Source: Gemmatimonadota bacterium (GTDB lineage Bacteria; Gemmatimonadota; Gemmatimonadetes; Gemmatimonadales; GWC2-71-9). From it: DNA of 23,220 nt. Under the pieces are notes generated by a model that worked only from the letters and a program-made list of their open reading frames with translations, did no database searches and was not told the DNA's origin. The translations under genes and the position numbers were made by a program. Within the stretch, counting starts at the first letter, position 1. Each line of letters opens with the position of its first letter. Below, piece after piece: positions 7,615-15,012 of the stretch. The DNA is taken from the NCBI GenBank assembly GCA_025361465.1, contig JANYAG010000075.1, positions 1-23,220 of the forward strand, in the 5' to 3' direction.

Positions 7615-8157
7615 TTATGCTGGCAACTCTCCGGCCGTGAACGCCTCCCGCCACGGCCGGCCAGCGGCGAGCAGGTCGGAAACCGTGGCGAGGGTTTCGG
7701 GACTGCCCGCCAGGAAGCGGCACGCTGAGTCATGGCGCGAGCGGCATTCGACCTCGAGCACGGCGATCACTCCTCCCGCCTGGGCGGTGAGAAACGCCGC
7801 GAAGCAGCCGCAGGTGAAGTGACAGGTGGTGCTCTCGGTCGTGTCCGGCTCGGCCTCGGCCCAGTCGCCGGCTTCGAGCAGGATCGCCCGCTCGCCCACT
7901 GGTGTCAGCGAGATTGAACCCCAGCCAAGCGCCACGCAGAACTCGTCCAGCAACGGCCCGAACCAGCGCGCATCGAGGCGTCCGGCGTCGTCAAGCCCGG
8001 TGCGCTCGGCGATCCGATTGCGCCAGGCGTTCGCGAGTGCCTCACCGGTGGCGAAGCCCGCATCCTGGAGGATAGTGGCGGCGGCGCCGGTCCCGGCGGC
8101 CGCGAGGCGGTGACGGAGGCGATGGAGCGAGGTCGGGGCGATCAGGAAGTCAGGCAT
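7615..8157 (-). CDS. V4R-domain protein (4-vinyl-reductase-like small-molecule sensor domain)
   Basis: A 180-aa protein. I chose the ATG at 8157 (MPDFLIAP...), 13 nt after the ligA stop; an in-frame upstream start at 8211 would overlap ligA by 41 nt and adds a non-conserved-looking Arg/Pro tail. The C-terminal half fits the V4R domain: a Cys cluster C112-x3-C116-x-C118, then VLEVEC138 with RHDSAC146RF. The V4R pattern typically ends 'E-x-x-C ... G/D-x-x-C-x-F'. V4R domains occur in BchJ-like proteins, in the sensor regions of NtrC-type activators and in TRAPP-like proteins, and are thought to bind small hydrophobic ligands, sometimes with metal. There is no effector domain, so it could be a stand-alone sensor or carrier. 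It is probably cotranscribed with ligA; no functional tie is obvious. Confidence 0.75.
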   Translation of the reverse strand: MPDFLIAPTSLHRLRHRLAAAGTGAAATILQDAGFATGEALANAWRNRIAERTGLDDAGRLDARWFGPLLDEFCVALGWGSISLTPVGERAILLEAGDWAEAEPDTTESTTCHFTCGCFAAFLTAQAGGVIAVLEVECRSRHDSACRFLAGSPETLATVSDLLAAGRPWREAFTAGELPA

Positions 8158-8170
8158 GTGTGGGGCGAAG

Positions 8171-10192
8171 CTACGCACCGGATTCGAGGCGCCGCAAGAG
8201 TTCGGCTTCATCGATCACTTCCACACCCAGCTGCCGAGCCTTGTCGAGCTTGCTCCCGGCCTCGTCTCCCGCGACCACCACGCTGGTCTTCTTCGAGACG
8301 CTCGACGTGACGGTGCCACCGGCCCGCTCAATCCGCGCCGTGGCCTCCGGGCGGGACAGGGTCGGGAGAGTCCCGGTCAGCACGACGATACGCCCCGCGA
8401 ACGCACCTCCGTCAACCGGTCCTTCACCATCCTCCGACTGCGCCACGCCGTGCGCGGCGAGGGCATCCAGCAATTCGCGGCGGCGATCATCGGCGCAGAA
8501 TGACACGACCGAGGCGGCGATGGTCGGGCCGATCCCGTTGAGCGTGAGCAGCTGTTCTTCATTGGCGGCGCGAAGCCGGGCCATGCCGCGGAAGTGCCGC
8601 GCCATGGTCTTGGCAGCGGCGGTGCCGACATGCCGGATGCCCAGCGCCACGAGCAGCGAACGCAGCGGGCGGTGCTTCGATTGCGCGAGTGCCTCGACCA
8701 GGGCCGTGGCAGATTGCTCGGCGAATCCCTCGAGGGCGACGAGCTGCTCGGCGGTGAGGTCGTAGAGATCGGCAGCGTTCCGGATCAGCTCCGCCTCGAG
8801 CAACTGCCCGATCCGCTCGGGTCCCAGTCCTTCGATGTCCAGGGCGCTGCGCGATGCGAAGTGCACCAGCGACTCGTAATTGCGTCCGGGACAGGCGGCG
8901 TTGGGGCAGTAGCGATTGACCTCTCCCTCCGGGCGCACCAGCGTAGTGTGACAGTACGGGCAGCGGGTCGGTGGCACCCACTCGACCTCCTGCCCGGTGC
9001 GCTTCTCCTTCACGGGGCCGAGAACCTTCGGGATCACCTCGCCCGAACGGATCACCTCCACCAGGTCACCGATGCGCACATCACGCTGGCGGATGATGTC
9101 TTCGTTGTGCAGCGTAGCCCGGGTGACCGTGACGCCGGCGATCTTGACCGGCTCGAGCACTGCCGTCGGGGCGAGGGCACCCGTGCGCCCGATGTTGACC
9201 TCGATGCCCAGCAGTCGGGTGTGCGCCACCTCCGGCGGGAACTTCCGCGCCACTGCCCAGTTGGGTGCCCGCGTGCCGACGGTGCCGAGTTCCTCCTGCA
9301 GGCGAATGGGGTCGACCTTCACTACCAGCCCGTCGGCATCGAAATCGAGCGTGCGGATCTTCTCCTCCCACTCATCCGCCAGCCGACTCACTTCGTCGAT
9401 CCCGGTACACAGCGTGCGATGCGGTTCGACCTTGAAGCCCCATGCTTCCAGTTGCTCGAGGACCTGGTGATGGGCGGTGGCCGTGACGGCGCCCTCCATC
9501 ACCACCAACTGGTAGGCGAAGAACCGGAGCCGGCGGCGGCGCACTTCCTCGGGATCGAGCTGGCGCAGTGCTCCCGAGGCGGTGTTGCGCGGGTTCTGGA
9601 ACAGCTCGAGCCCGGCGGCCTCGCGCTCGCGGTTGAGCCGCGCCAGCGCCCGTTTGGGGAGGTAGGCTTCGCCGCGGACTTCGAACCGGCGCGGCCAGCC
9701 GCTTCCGGTGAGCCGCAGGGGGATGTCGGAAATGGTGCGGACGTTGCCCGTGATGTCCTCGCCCTCGACGCCGTCGCCGCGAGTCAGGCCGCGCACCAGC
9801 ACGCCGTCGGCGTAGCTGAGGGAGAGTGCGGCCCCGTCGATCTTGAGCTCCACATTGAGCGGCGCCTCCACCACGCGGGCATCGAGCCCCGTGATGCGCG
9901 CGTACCAAGTGCGCAGTTCCTCGTCCGTCATCGCGTTGTCAAGCGACAGCATCGGAGCGGCGTGGCGTCCCTTGGGGAGGTAGGCCGCCGGCGCGCCGCC
10001 AACCCGTCGCGTTGGCGAGTCCGCCGTGGCGAACTCGGGGTGGGCCGACTCGATCGCCTGCAGTTGCCGGAAGAGGCGATCGTATTCGGCGTCGCTGATC
10101 TCCGGTGCATCCAGTTCGTAGTACGCGGCGTTGGCCCGCTCGATCTGTGCGCGGAGTGCGGCCGCTTCCTCGGCGAGGGGTCGGGGCGTCAC
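8171..10192 (-). CDS. ligA: NAD-dependent DNA ligase
   Basis: A 673-aa protein of the normal family length. It seals nicks in duplex DNA using NAD+, in replication and repair. Domains run in the expected order: Ia region with YYELDAPEISDAEYD (24-38); adenylation domain with active-site Lys117 in LKIDG (116-120); OB fold with HNEDI (362-366); Cys4 zinc finger with C411, C414, C429 and C434; helix-hairpin-helix region (~450-570, DIEGLG, LNGIGP); and a BRCT domain at ~596-673 (GRIVVLTGTL). The start is GTG at 10192, overlapping the stop of the upstream TPR gene (GTGA), which suggests translational coupling. All catalytic and zinc residues are present, so it should be functional. Confidence 0.98.
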   Translation of the reverse strand: MTPRPLAEEAAALRAQIERANAAYYELDAPEISDAEYDRLFRQLQAIESAHPEFATADSPTRRVGGAPAAYLPKGRHAAPMLSLDNAMTDEELRTWYARITGLDARVVEAPLNVELKIDGAALSLSYADGVLVRGLTRGDGVEGEDITGNVRTISDIPLRLTGSGWPRRFEVRGEAYLPKRALARLNREREAAGLELFQNPRNTASGALRQLDPEEVRRRRLRFFAYQLVVMEGAVTATAHHQVLEQLEAWGFKVEPHRTLCTGIDEVSRLADEWEEKIRTLDFDADGLVVKVDPIRLQEELGTVGTRAPNWAVARKFPPEVAHTRLLGIEVNIGRTGALAPTAVLEPVKIAGVTVTRATLHNEDIIRQRDVRIGDLVEVIRSGEVIPKVLGPVKEKRTGQEVEWVPPTRCPYCHTTLVRPEGEVNRYCPNAACPGRNYESLVHFASRSALDIEGLGPERIGQLLEAELIRNAADLYDLTAEQLVALEGFAEQSATALVEALAQSKHRPLRSLLVALGIRHVGTAAAKTMARHFRGMARLRAANEEQLLTLNGIGPTIAASVVSFCADDRRRELLDALAAHGVAQSEDGEGPVDGGAFAGRIVVLTGTLPTLSRPEATARIERAGGTVTSSVSKKTSVVVAGDEAGSKLDKARQLGVEVIDEAELLRRLESGA

Positions 10193-10977
10193 GAGGATTT
10201 CTTCTCGGCGATCTTCGTGGCAAGCGCCTGGGCCTGCCGCTTGTTGGCGGGATCACCAGGATCCCCGAGGGGGAGTGTGAGGAGCGTGTCGATCTGGGCT
10301 CGCGCCGCCGCCCATTCGGATCGATCCATCTGGACCAGCGCGAGGTCGAGCCGGTGGGTGATCCGCCTGGGGTTGTACTGCACGGAGAGCCGCATGTAGC
10401 GCTCGGCCGCTTCCCACGATGCCTGATCGAAAATCGTGGCGCCGAGAATCGTTTTGGCGAGGAACTTCTGGACCGCCGGGAGCCGCATGATCTCGGCGTT
10501 CCACCGTCCGAGCACGTGATAGGCGCCGTCATGCCGCGGTTCCAGCCGGATCGTCTGGAGCGCCTCGTTGCGGATCTCAGCCGCGAGCCGGATTTGCTTC
10601 CGGGGTCCCAGCGTAAGGGCGGTGCGCCCCAGCGCCACGGCGAGCGCGAAGTGGCCCTCGGGCCCCTCGGCCTTCGCGGCAACCGCGCGGCGTGCATAGG
10701 TTACAGCGTCGGCATACAGGGAGTCCCTGGCCGGACTCTTCTCGTCCGCTGGTATCTGCTTGCCGATGTCGGTCAGGACCGTGGCCAGCCGCCAGTTCGC
10801 CTCATACGACGCAGGGTCGCGTCGGGCCACTGCCTCAAGGCGTTGGCGGGCGAGCGGCAGGTCCCGCGCGGTCATGGCGGCAATGCCTTGCGCCAGCGGG
10901 GGGTCCTGCCCCGGCGCCGGCGAGGTGGCCGTGAAGAGGGTACCGAGCAGAAACGCGATGTGACGACGCACGGTCAC
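10189..10977 (-). CDS. Exported TPR-like protein resembling the RMDN family
   Basis: A 262-aa protein from a GTG at 10977, supported by AAAGGA 7 nt upstream. The frame is open further upstream, but that part lies on the deoA coding strand and has Arg/His-rich shadow composition. Residues 1-24 form a probable signal peptide (RRHIAFLLGTLFTATSPAPGQ). The rest is alpha-helical with TPR-like pairs: DLPLARQRLEAVARRDPASYEANWR, SLYADAVTYARRAV, QASWEAAERYMRLSVQYNPR. The segment YHVLGRWNAEIMRL...LAKTILG followed by SWEAAERYMRLSVQYNP resembles the bacterial and mitochondrial RMDN (regulator of microtubule dynamics) TPR family; its bacterial role is not known to me. It overlaps ligA by four bases at its end, so the two are probably cotranscribed. 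Confidence 0.75.
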   Translation of the reverse strand: MTVRRHIAFLLGTLFTATSPAPGQDPPLAQGIAAMTARDLPLARQRLEAVARRDPASYEANWRLATVLTDIGKQIPADEKSPARDSLYADAVTYARRAVAAKAEGPEGHFALAVALGRTALTLGPRKQIRLAAEIRNEALQTIRLEPRHDGAYHVLGRWNAEIMRLPAVQKFLAKTILGATIFDQASWEAAERYMRLSVQYNPRRITHRLDLALVQMDRSEWAAARAQIDTLLTLPLGDPGDPANKRQAQALATKIAEKKSS

Positions 10978-11025
10978 GCGAAGGTCCTTTGCAACGTGAA
11001 TACCGGCCACACGGCCTGAGGGTAA

Positions 11026-12360
11026 ATGGTTGTCCCGCGCCTGATCGAACGCAAGCGAGATGGCGGTACCCTGACTGGTGACGAGTGGCGCGAACTCATC
11101 ACCCGATTCACGGCCGGCCAGGTGCCGGATTACCAGATGGCGGCGCTCGCCATGGCGGTGTTCTATCGCGGGCTCGCTCCCGACGAACTCTCCGCTCTCA
11201 CCGATGCCATGCTCGGGTCGGGCGATCGCCTTCACTTCAAGGGCGAGGCACGGCCTCGCGTCGACAAGCACTCCACCGGCGGGGTCGGCGACAAGACGTC
11301 CCTGCTGCTCGCCCCGATGCTCGCCGCCTGTGGCGTGGTGGTGCCGATGATGTCGGGGCGCGGGCTGGGGCACACCGGTGGCACGCTCGACAAGCTCGAG
11401 GCGATCCCCGGCTTTCGCACCGGGCTCTCACTGGCCCAGACCGAGCAGCAGGCACGGGAGATCGGTCTGGCGATGATCGGGCAGACCGCCGAGATCGCGC
11501 CTGCTGACGGCAAGCTCTACGCGCTGCGCGATGTCACCGCCACGGTCGAATCGATTCCGCTCATCAGCGCCAGCATCATGTCAAAGAAGCTGGCCGAAGG
11601 GCTCACCGGCCTGGTGCTCGACGTGAAGATCGGGTCCGGGGCGTTCCTGCCGGAACCGGAACGCGCCCTCGACCTTGCCAGGACCATGATCGCCCTCGGC
11701 ACCGCCCGCGGCTGCCCGACCGTGGCCCTGATCACGGCGATGGATCGGCCGTTGGGCGTCGCCTGCGGCAACGCCCTCGAGGTTGTCGAGTCGATCGCCG
11801 GCCTGCGTGGCGAAGGCCCGGCCGACCTGATGGCGGTCACCTTCGCGCTCGGGGTTGAAATGCTGCTGCTGGCGGGCCTCGATTCGGATGCCGCGGCCGC
11901 ACGCCGTCGCCTCGAGGGCGTCATCGCCAGCGGGGCGGCTCTTGACCGGTTCCGGCAGATGGTCGCCGCGCAGGGCGGGGACGATGCGGTGGTTGATCAT
12001 CCCGATCGGCTGCCGACCGCACCGGTACGGGTCGACGTGCTGGCCGAGCGCGCGGGCGTGGTCGCGCAGGTCGAGCCACGCGCCCTCGGGCGCGCGATCA
12101 TCGAACTGGGTGGTGGCCGCCGCGAAGTGACGGACGCCGTGCTTCCCGATGTCGGCCTTGAAGTGCAGGCCAAGCCCGGGCACACGGTGCAGCGCGGCGA
12201 TCGACTCGCCGTCATTCATGCGCGGAGCCGTGATGCCGCCGACGCGGTGGTAGCCACGGTGCGTGCGGCGATTCGCATCGGGGACACGCTCCCGGACATC
12301 CTTCCCCTGGTCGCTTGGCGTGTCACCAGCGCCGGCGCCTCCCGCTACGGAGATTCCTGA
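11026..12360 (+). CDS. deoA: Pyrimidine-nucleoside (thymidine) phosphorylase
   Basis: A 444-aa cytosolic enzyme that splits thymidine or uridine with phosphate into base and (deoxy)ribose-1-phosphate, in nucleoside salvage and catabolism. Diagnostic motifs: the phosphate-binding segment KHSTGGVGDK (81-90), the family signature SGRGLGHTGGTLDKLEAIPGF (110-130), ALRDVTATVESIPLI (166-180), with Arg168 as base contact, and SASIMSKK (181-188) with Ser183 and Lys187. The C-terminal beta domain is present (AGVVAQVEPRALGRAIIELGGGR). It is usual in length. The start ATG has GAGGG 5 nt upstream. Whether it is strictly thymidine-specific (DeoA) or broad (Pdp) cannot be settled from sequence alone. It is divergent from the TPR gene (48-bp gap) and followed with no gap by a small membrane protein. 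Confidence 0.95.
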   Translation: MVVPRLIERKRDGGTLTGDEWRELITRFTAGQVPDYQMAALAMAVFYRGLAPDELSALTDAMLGSGDRLHFKGEARPRVDKHSTGGVGDKTSLLLAPMLAACGVVVPMMSGRGLGHTGGTLDKLEAIPGFRTGLSLAQTEQQAREIGLAMIGQTAEIAPADGKLYALRDVTATVESIPLISASIMSKKLAEGLTGLVLDVKIGSGAFLPEPERALDLARTMIALGTARGCPTVALITAMDRPLGVACGNALEVVESIAGLRGEGPADLMAVTFALGVEMLLLAGLDSDAAAARRRLEGVIASGAALDRFRQMVAAQGGDDAVVDHPDRLPTAPVRVDVLAERAGVVAQVEPRALGRAIIELGGGRREVTDAVLPDVGLEVQAKPGHTVQRGDRLAVIHARSRDAADAVVATVRAAIRIGDTLPDILPLVAWRVTSAGASRYGDS

Positions 12361-12612
12361 ATGGGCACCTTCATCGCGTTCGGTATCCTGGCCCTGTTGC
12401 TGCTCTGGTTGCTCGGCGTCGGCCGTCGGGCCCCAACGCACGATCCGATGGAGGAGTTCGATGGGGAGACTAACGCGACCGAGCTGGAGGAGGCGGAACT
12501 GGCGGTGCGGGATGATCCCGACGCCAAGCCGGCCAGTGAAGCGGTTGATGACGATGACGAGGAGTGGGGACCGGGCAGCGGGCATTCGCCGATGCCGGGC
12601 GTCTTGAAGTAG
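12361..12612 (+). CDS. Small single-span membrane protein with acidic tail
   Basis: An 83-aa ORF whose ATG begins at the base after the deoA stop (TGA-ATG), with GGAG 8 nt upstream inside deoA, so translation is probably coupled. Residues ~4-20 are a hydrophobic span (FIAFGILALLLLWLLGV), followed by GRR, which by the positive-inside rule would place the tail in the cytoplasm. The tail is rich in Glu and Asp (ELEEAELAVRDDPDAKP, DDDDEEWGPG). No domain was recognised. Codon use and spacing support a real gene, but its function is unknown. Confidence 0.68.
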   Translation: MGTFIAFGILALLLLWLLGVGRRAPTHDPMEEFDGETNATELEEAELAVRDDPDAKPASEAVDDDDEEWGPGSGHSPMPGVLK

Positions 12613-12633
12613 CGTTGCCTTGAGGAGTGGGTG

Positions 12634-12678
12634 GTGAACGGTGACTGGAAAGGAACTCCCTCTCCAGTCACCGTTCAC
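12634..12678. terminator. Perfect 16-bp inverted repeat between convergent genes
   Basis: GTGAACGGTGACTGGA (12634-12649) and its exact complement (12663-12678) flank a 13-nt loop. It lies 21 bp after the small membrane protein gene and 20 bp from the gyrB stop, so it could end transcription from both sides. There is no T-run on either strand, so it is not a canonical Rho-independent terminator. The flanking bases (GGTGG on the left, CATCACC and AATCACC on the right) continue a GGTGA-like pattern. Confidence 0.6.
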
Positions 12679-12698
12679 GCATCACCAATCACCAGCTG

Positions 12699-14636
12699 CT
12701 AAACGTCCAGGACGCTGACGTACTTCGCGTTCTGCTCGATGAACAGCCGACGCGGCTCGACATCATCTCCCATCAGCTCGTCGAAGAGCTTCGAGGCCTC
12801 GACGGCATCCTCGAGGGTCACGCGGAGGATCGTCCGCGTCGCGGGGTCCATCGTCGTCTTCCACAACTGCTCGGGGTTCATCTCGCCGAGGCCCTTGTAG
12901 CGCTGGATGCCCACATTGCCCTTGCCGCCTTCGGTGAGGCGCTTGACGAACGCCGAGCGCTCCTCCTCGGTATAGGCGTAGTACTCCTCCTTGCCCCGGG
13001 CCACGCGGTACAGCGGCGGCTGCGCGATGTAGATGTACCCGGCCTCGATCAATTCGGGCATCTGCCGGAAGAAGAAGGTCAGCAGCAGCGTCCGGATGTG
13101 CGCGCCGTCGACATCGGCGTCGGTCATCAGGATCACCTTGTGGTAGCGGGCGTCTTCCAGCTTGAAGTCGTCGCGCACGCCGGCACCGACCGCGGTGATG
13201 ATCGAGCGGATTTCCTCATTGCCGAGGATCTTGTCGATCCGCGCGCGCTCGACGTTGAGGATCTTGCCGCGCAGCGGCAGGATCGCCTGGAACGAACGAT
13301 CACGCCCCTGCTTCGCCGATCCGCCGGCCGAGTCGCCCTCGACCAGGTAGATCTCGCAGAGCGCCGGGTCCTCGAGCGAACAGTCGGCCAGCTTGCCCGG
13401 GAGGACGGCGTTCTCCAGCCCCGACTTCTTGCGGACCAGGTCGCGCGCCTTGCGGGCGGCTTCGCGCGCCCGCGCCGAGCTGACGGCCTTCTCGATGATC
13501 GCCCGGCCCACGCCGGGGTTTTCCTCGAGGAAGGAGCCAAGGTGCTCGTTCACCACCGCGCGAACGATGCCCTCGACCTCGCCGTTGCCGAGCTTGGTCT
13601 TGGTCTGCCCCTCGAACTGCGGCTCGCGCACCTTGACATGCATGATGCAGGTGAGGCCTTCGCGCACGTCGTCGCCGCTCAGCGTGAAGTCGGCCTTCTT
13701 CAGGGCGTTCGACTTCTTCGCCACGTCATTGATGGTGCGCGTCAGGGCCGAGCGGAAGCCGGTGAGGTGCGTGCCGCCTTCATGGGTGTTGATGTTGTTG
13801 ACAAAGGTGAAGGTGTTCTCGTTGTACCCCTCTTCGTACTGCAGGGCGATGTCGACATCGACATCGTCGCGGGTGGCCGTGATGTGGATCGGCTTGGGGT
13901 GGAGGACCTTCTTGTTGCGGTTGAGGTAGCTGACGAACTCGACCAGACCGCCCTTGTAATAGAAGGCTTCGGTCTTCGGCGCCTCGCCGCGCTCGTCGGT
14001 GAGCGTGATCGTGAGGCCGCCATTGAGGAACGCCAGCTGCCGGAGCCGGTCCACCAGCGTGGACCAGGAAAACTCCAGCACGGTGAAGATCTGCGGGTCC
14101 GGTTTGAACGACACCGTCGTCCCGGTGCCCGCCGCCATGCCGATGACGGTGAGCTTCTGGGTGGTCTTGCCGCGGACAAAGGACATCTGGTGCCGCGCCC
14201 CGCTGCGATCAACGGTCACCGTCAGCCGTTCCGACAGCGCGTTGACCACCGAGACACCGACGCCGTGGAGGCCGCCCGAGACCTTGTAACTGTTGCGGTC
14301 GAACTTGCCGCCCGCGTGCAGCACCGTCAGCGCCAGCTCGACGCCCGGGATCTTCTCCACCGGGTGCAGGTCGACCGGAATGCCGCGGCCGTTGTCGGTC
14401 ACGGTGACCGAGTGATCCTTGTGCATGATCACGTCGATGCGGTCGCAGAACCCGGCCAGGGCCTCGTCGATCGAGTTGTCGACGACCTCATACACCAGGT
14501 GGTGCAACCCGTTCTCGCCGGTGGAACCGATGTACATCGCCGGCCGCTTCCGCACCGCTTCGAGCCCCTTGAGGACCGTGATGCTGTCCGCGCCGTAGTC
14601 ATCGGCACCGTTGTGCGGCGTCTCGTGCTTGGTCAT
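12699..14636 (-). CDS. gyrB: DNA gyrase subunit B
   Basis: A 645-aa ATPase subunit of gyrase (GyrA2GyrB2), which introduces negative supercoils. GHKL ATPase: YEVVDNSIDEAL (49-60, catalytic Glu50 and Mg-binding Asn54), DNGRGIP (81-87), lid GGLHGVG (121-127). Transducer domain: QTKTKLG with Gln344 and Lys346. TOPRIM: EGDSAGG (433-439) and DADVDG (506-511). The tail has QRYKGLGEMNPEQLW (578-592) and ends FIEQNAKYVSVLDV. The length is that of the short bacterial form, without the ~170-aa insert of E. coli GyrB. The ATG at 14636 has GAGG 7 nt upstream. It is the last gene of the apparent recF-dciA-gyrB operon. ParE is a possible alternative, but operon position and the C-terminal sequence favour GyrB. 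Confidence 0.97.
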   Translation of the reverse strand: MTKHETPHNGADDYGADSITVLKGLEAVRKRPAMYIGSTGENGLHHLVYEVVDNSIDEALAGFCDRIDVIMHKDHSVTVTDNGRGIPVDLHPVEKIPGVELALTVLHAGGKFDRNSYKVSGGLHGVGVSVVNALSERLTVTVDRSGARHQMSFVRGKTTQKLTVIGMAAGTGTTVSFKPDPQIFTVLEFSWSTLVDRLRQLAFLNGGLTITLTDERGEAPKTEAFYYKGGLVEFVSYLNRNKKVLHPKPIHITATRDDVDVDIALQYEEGYNENTFTFVNNINTHEGGTHLTGFRSALTRTINDVAKKSNALKKADFTLSGDDVREGLTCIMHVKVREPQFEGQTKTKLGNGEVEGIVRAVVNEHLGSFLEENPGVGRAIIEKAVSSARAREAARKARDLVRKKSGLENAVLPGKLADCSLEDPALCEIYLVEGDSAGGSAKQGRDRSFQAILPLRGKILNVERARIDKILGNEEIRSIITAVGAGVRDDFKLEDARYHKVILMTDADVDGAHIRTLLLTFFFRQMPELIEAGYIYIAQPPLYRVARGKEEYYAYTEEERSAFVKRLTEGGKGNVGIQRYKGLGEMNPEQLWKTTMDPATRTILRVTLEDAVEASKLFDELMGDDVEPRRLFIEQNAKYVSVLDV

Positions 14637-14658
14637 GCGCCCTCGCGAGAAGAAACGT

Positions 14659-15012
14659 TCAGGGCCCGTCGAGCGGACCCACCAACCACCGAATATGGCA
14701 CACCCGCTCCGTCCGCGAGCCGTTGACGCGCGTCAGGATGCGCGGCGTCATCAGGCCCAACTCGGTTGCCCAGGTGTGTGAGGCAACCCGCACCATCAGC
14801 GTTCCGTCCGGGGTGACCGAGAGTGCGCGCGTCACCGCCGCAATCTGCGGTCCCACCAGCTCCGCCCAGCTGGACACGACCTCGGCCATCTGCAGTCGTC
14901 GCGCCAGTCCGCTCTGCGCCATCCACGCCTCGAGCGCCGTGGCCAGCGGGGTTGGCTTGGCGCCGTCCGGCTGGCCCAGCGCGCGCTTCCGTCGCCGACC
15001 GCTGGACGTCAT
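14659..15012 (-). CDS. dciA: DciA-like DUF721 protein (putative replicative helicase loader)
   Basis: A 117-aa basic protein. The core LATALEAWMAQSGLARRLQMAEVVSSWAELVGPQIAAVTRALSV, then GTLMVRVASHTWATELGLM and ILTRVN, is the DUF721 pattern: a W-x-x-x-V-G segment, then 'L-x-V-x-V-x-S-x-x-W-A-x-E-L'. DUF721 proteins named DciA are regarded as the ancestral operators or loaders of DnaB helicase in bacteria lacking DnaC or DnaI. The N-terminus (SGRRRKRALG) is positively charged and could contact DNA. Its ATG overlaps the recF stop (ATGA), and gyrB follows after 22 nt. A DUF721 gene between recF and gyrB is also known in Actinobacteria, which supports the call. Confidence 0.85.
   Translation of the reverse strand: MTSSGRRRKRALGQPDGAKPTPLATALEAWMAQSGLARRLQMAEVVSSWAELVGPQIAAVTRALSVTPDGTLMVRVASHTWATELGLMTPRILTRVNGSRTERVCHIRWLVGPLDGP

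Noticed and set aside
8594..10399. 601-codon open frame antisense to ligA
   Set aside because: The minus strand has a complete NAD-dependent ligase; the antisense product has shadow composition.
10978..11373. N-terminal extension of the TPR protein by 132 codons
   Set aside because: It runs antisense over deoA; the GTG at 10977 has a good ribosome site and is followed at once by a signal peptide.
13098..14726. 542-codon open frame antisense to gyrB
   Set aside because: It is a complementary shadow of gyrB codons, rich in Val/Arg/Asp, with no recognisable domain or ribosome site.
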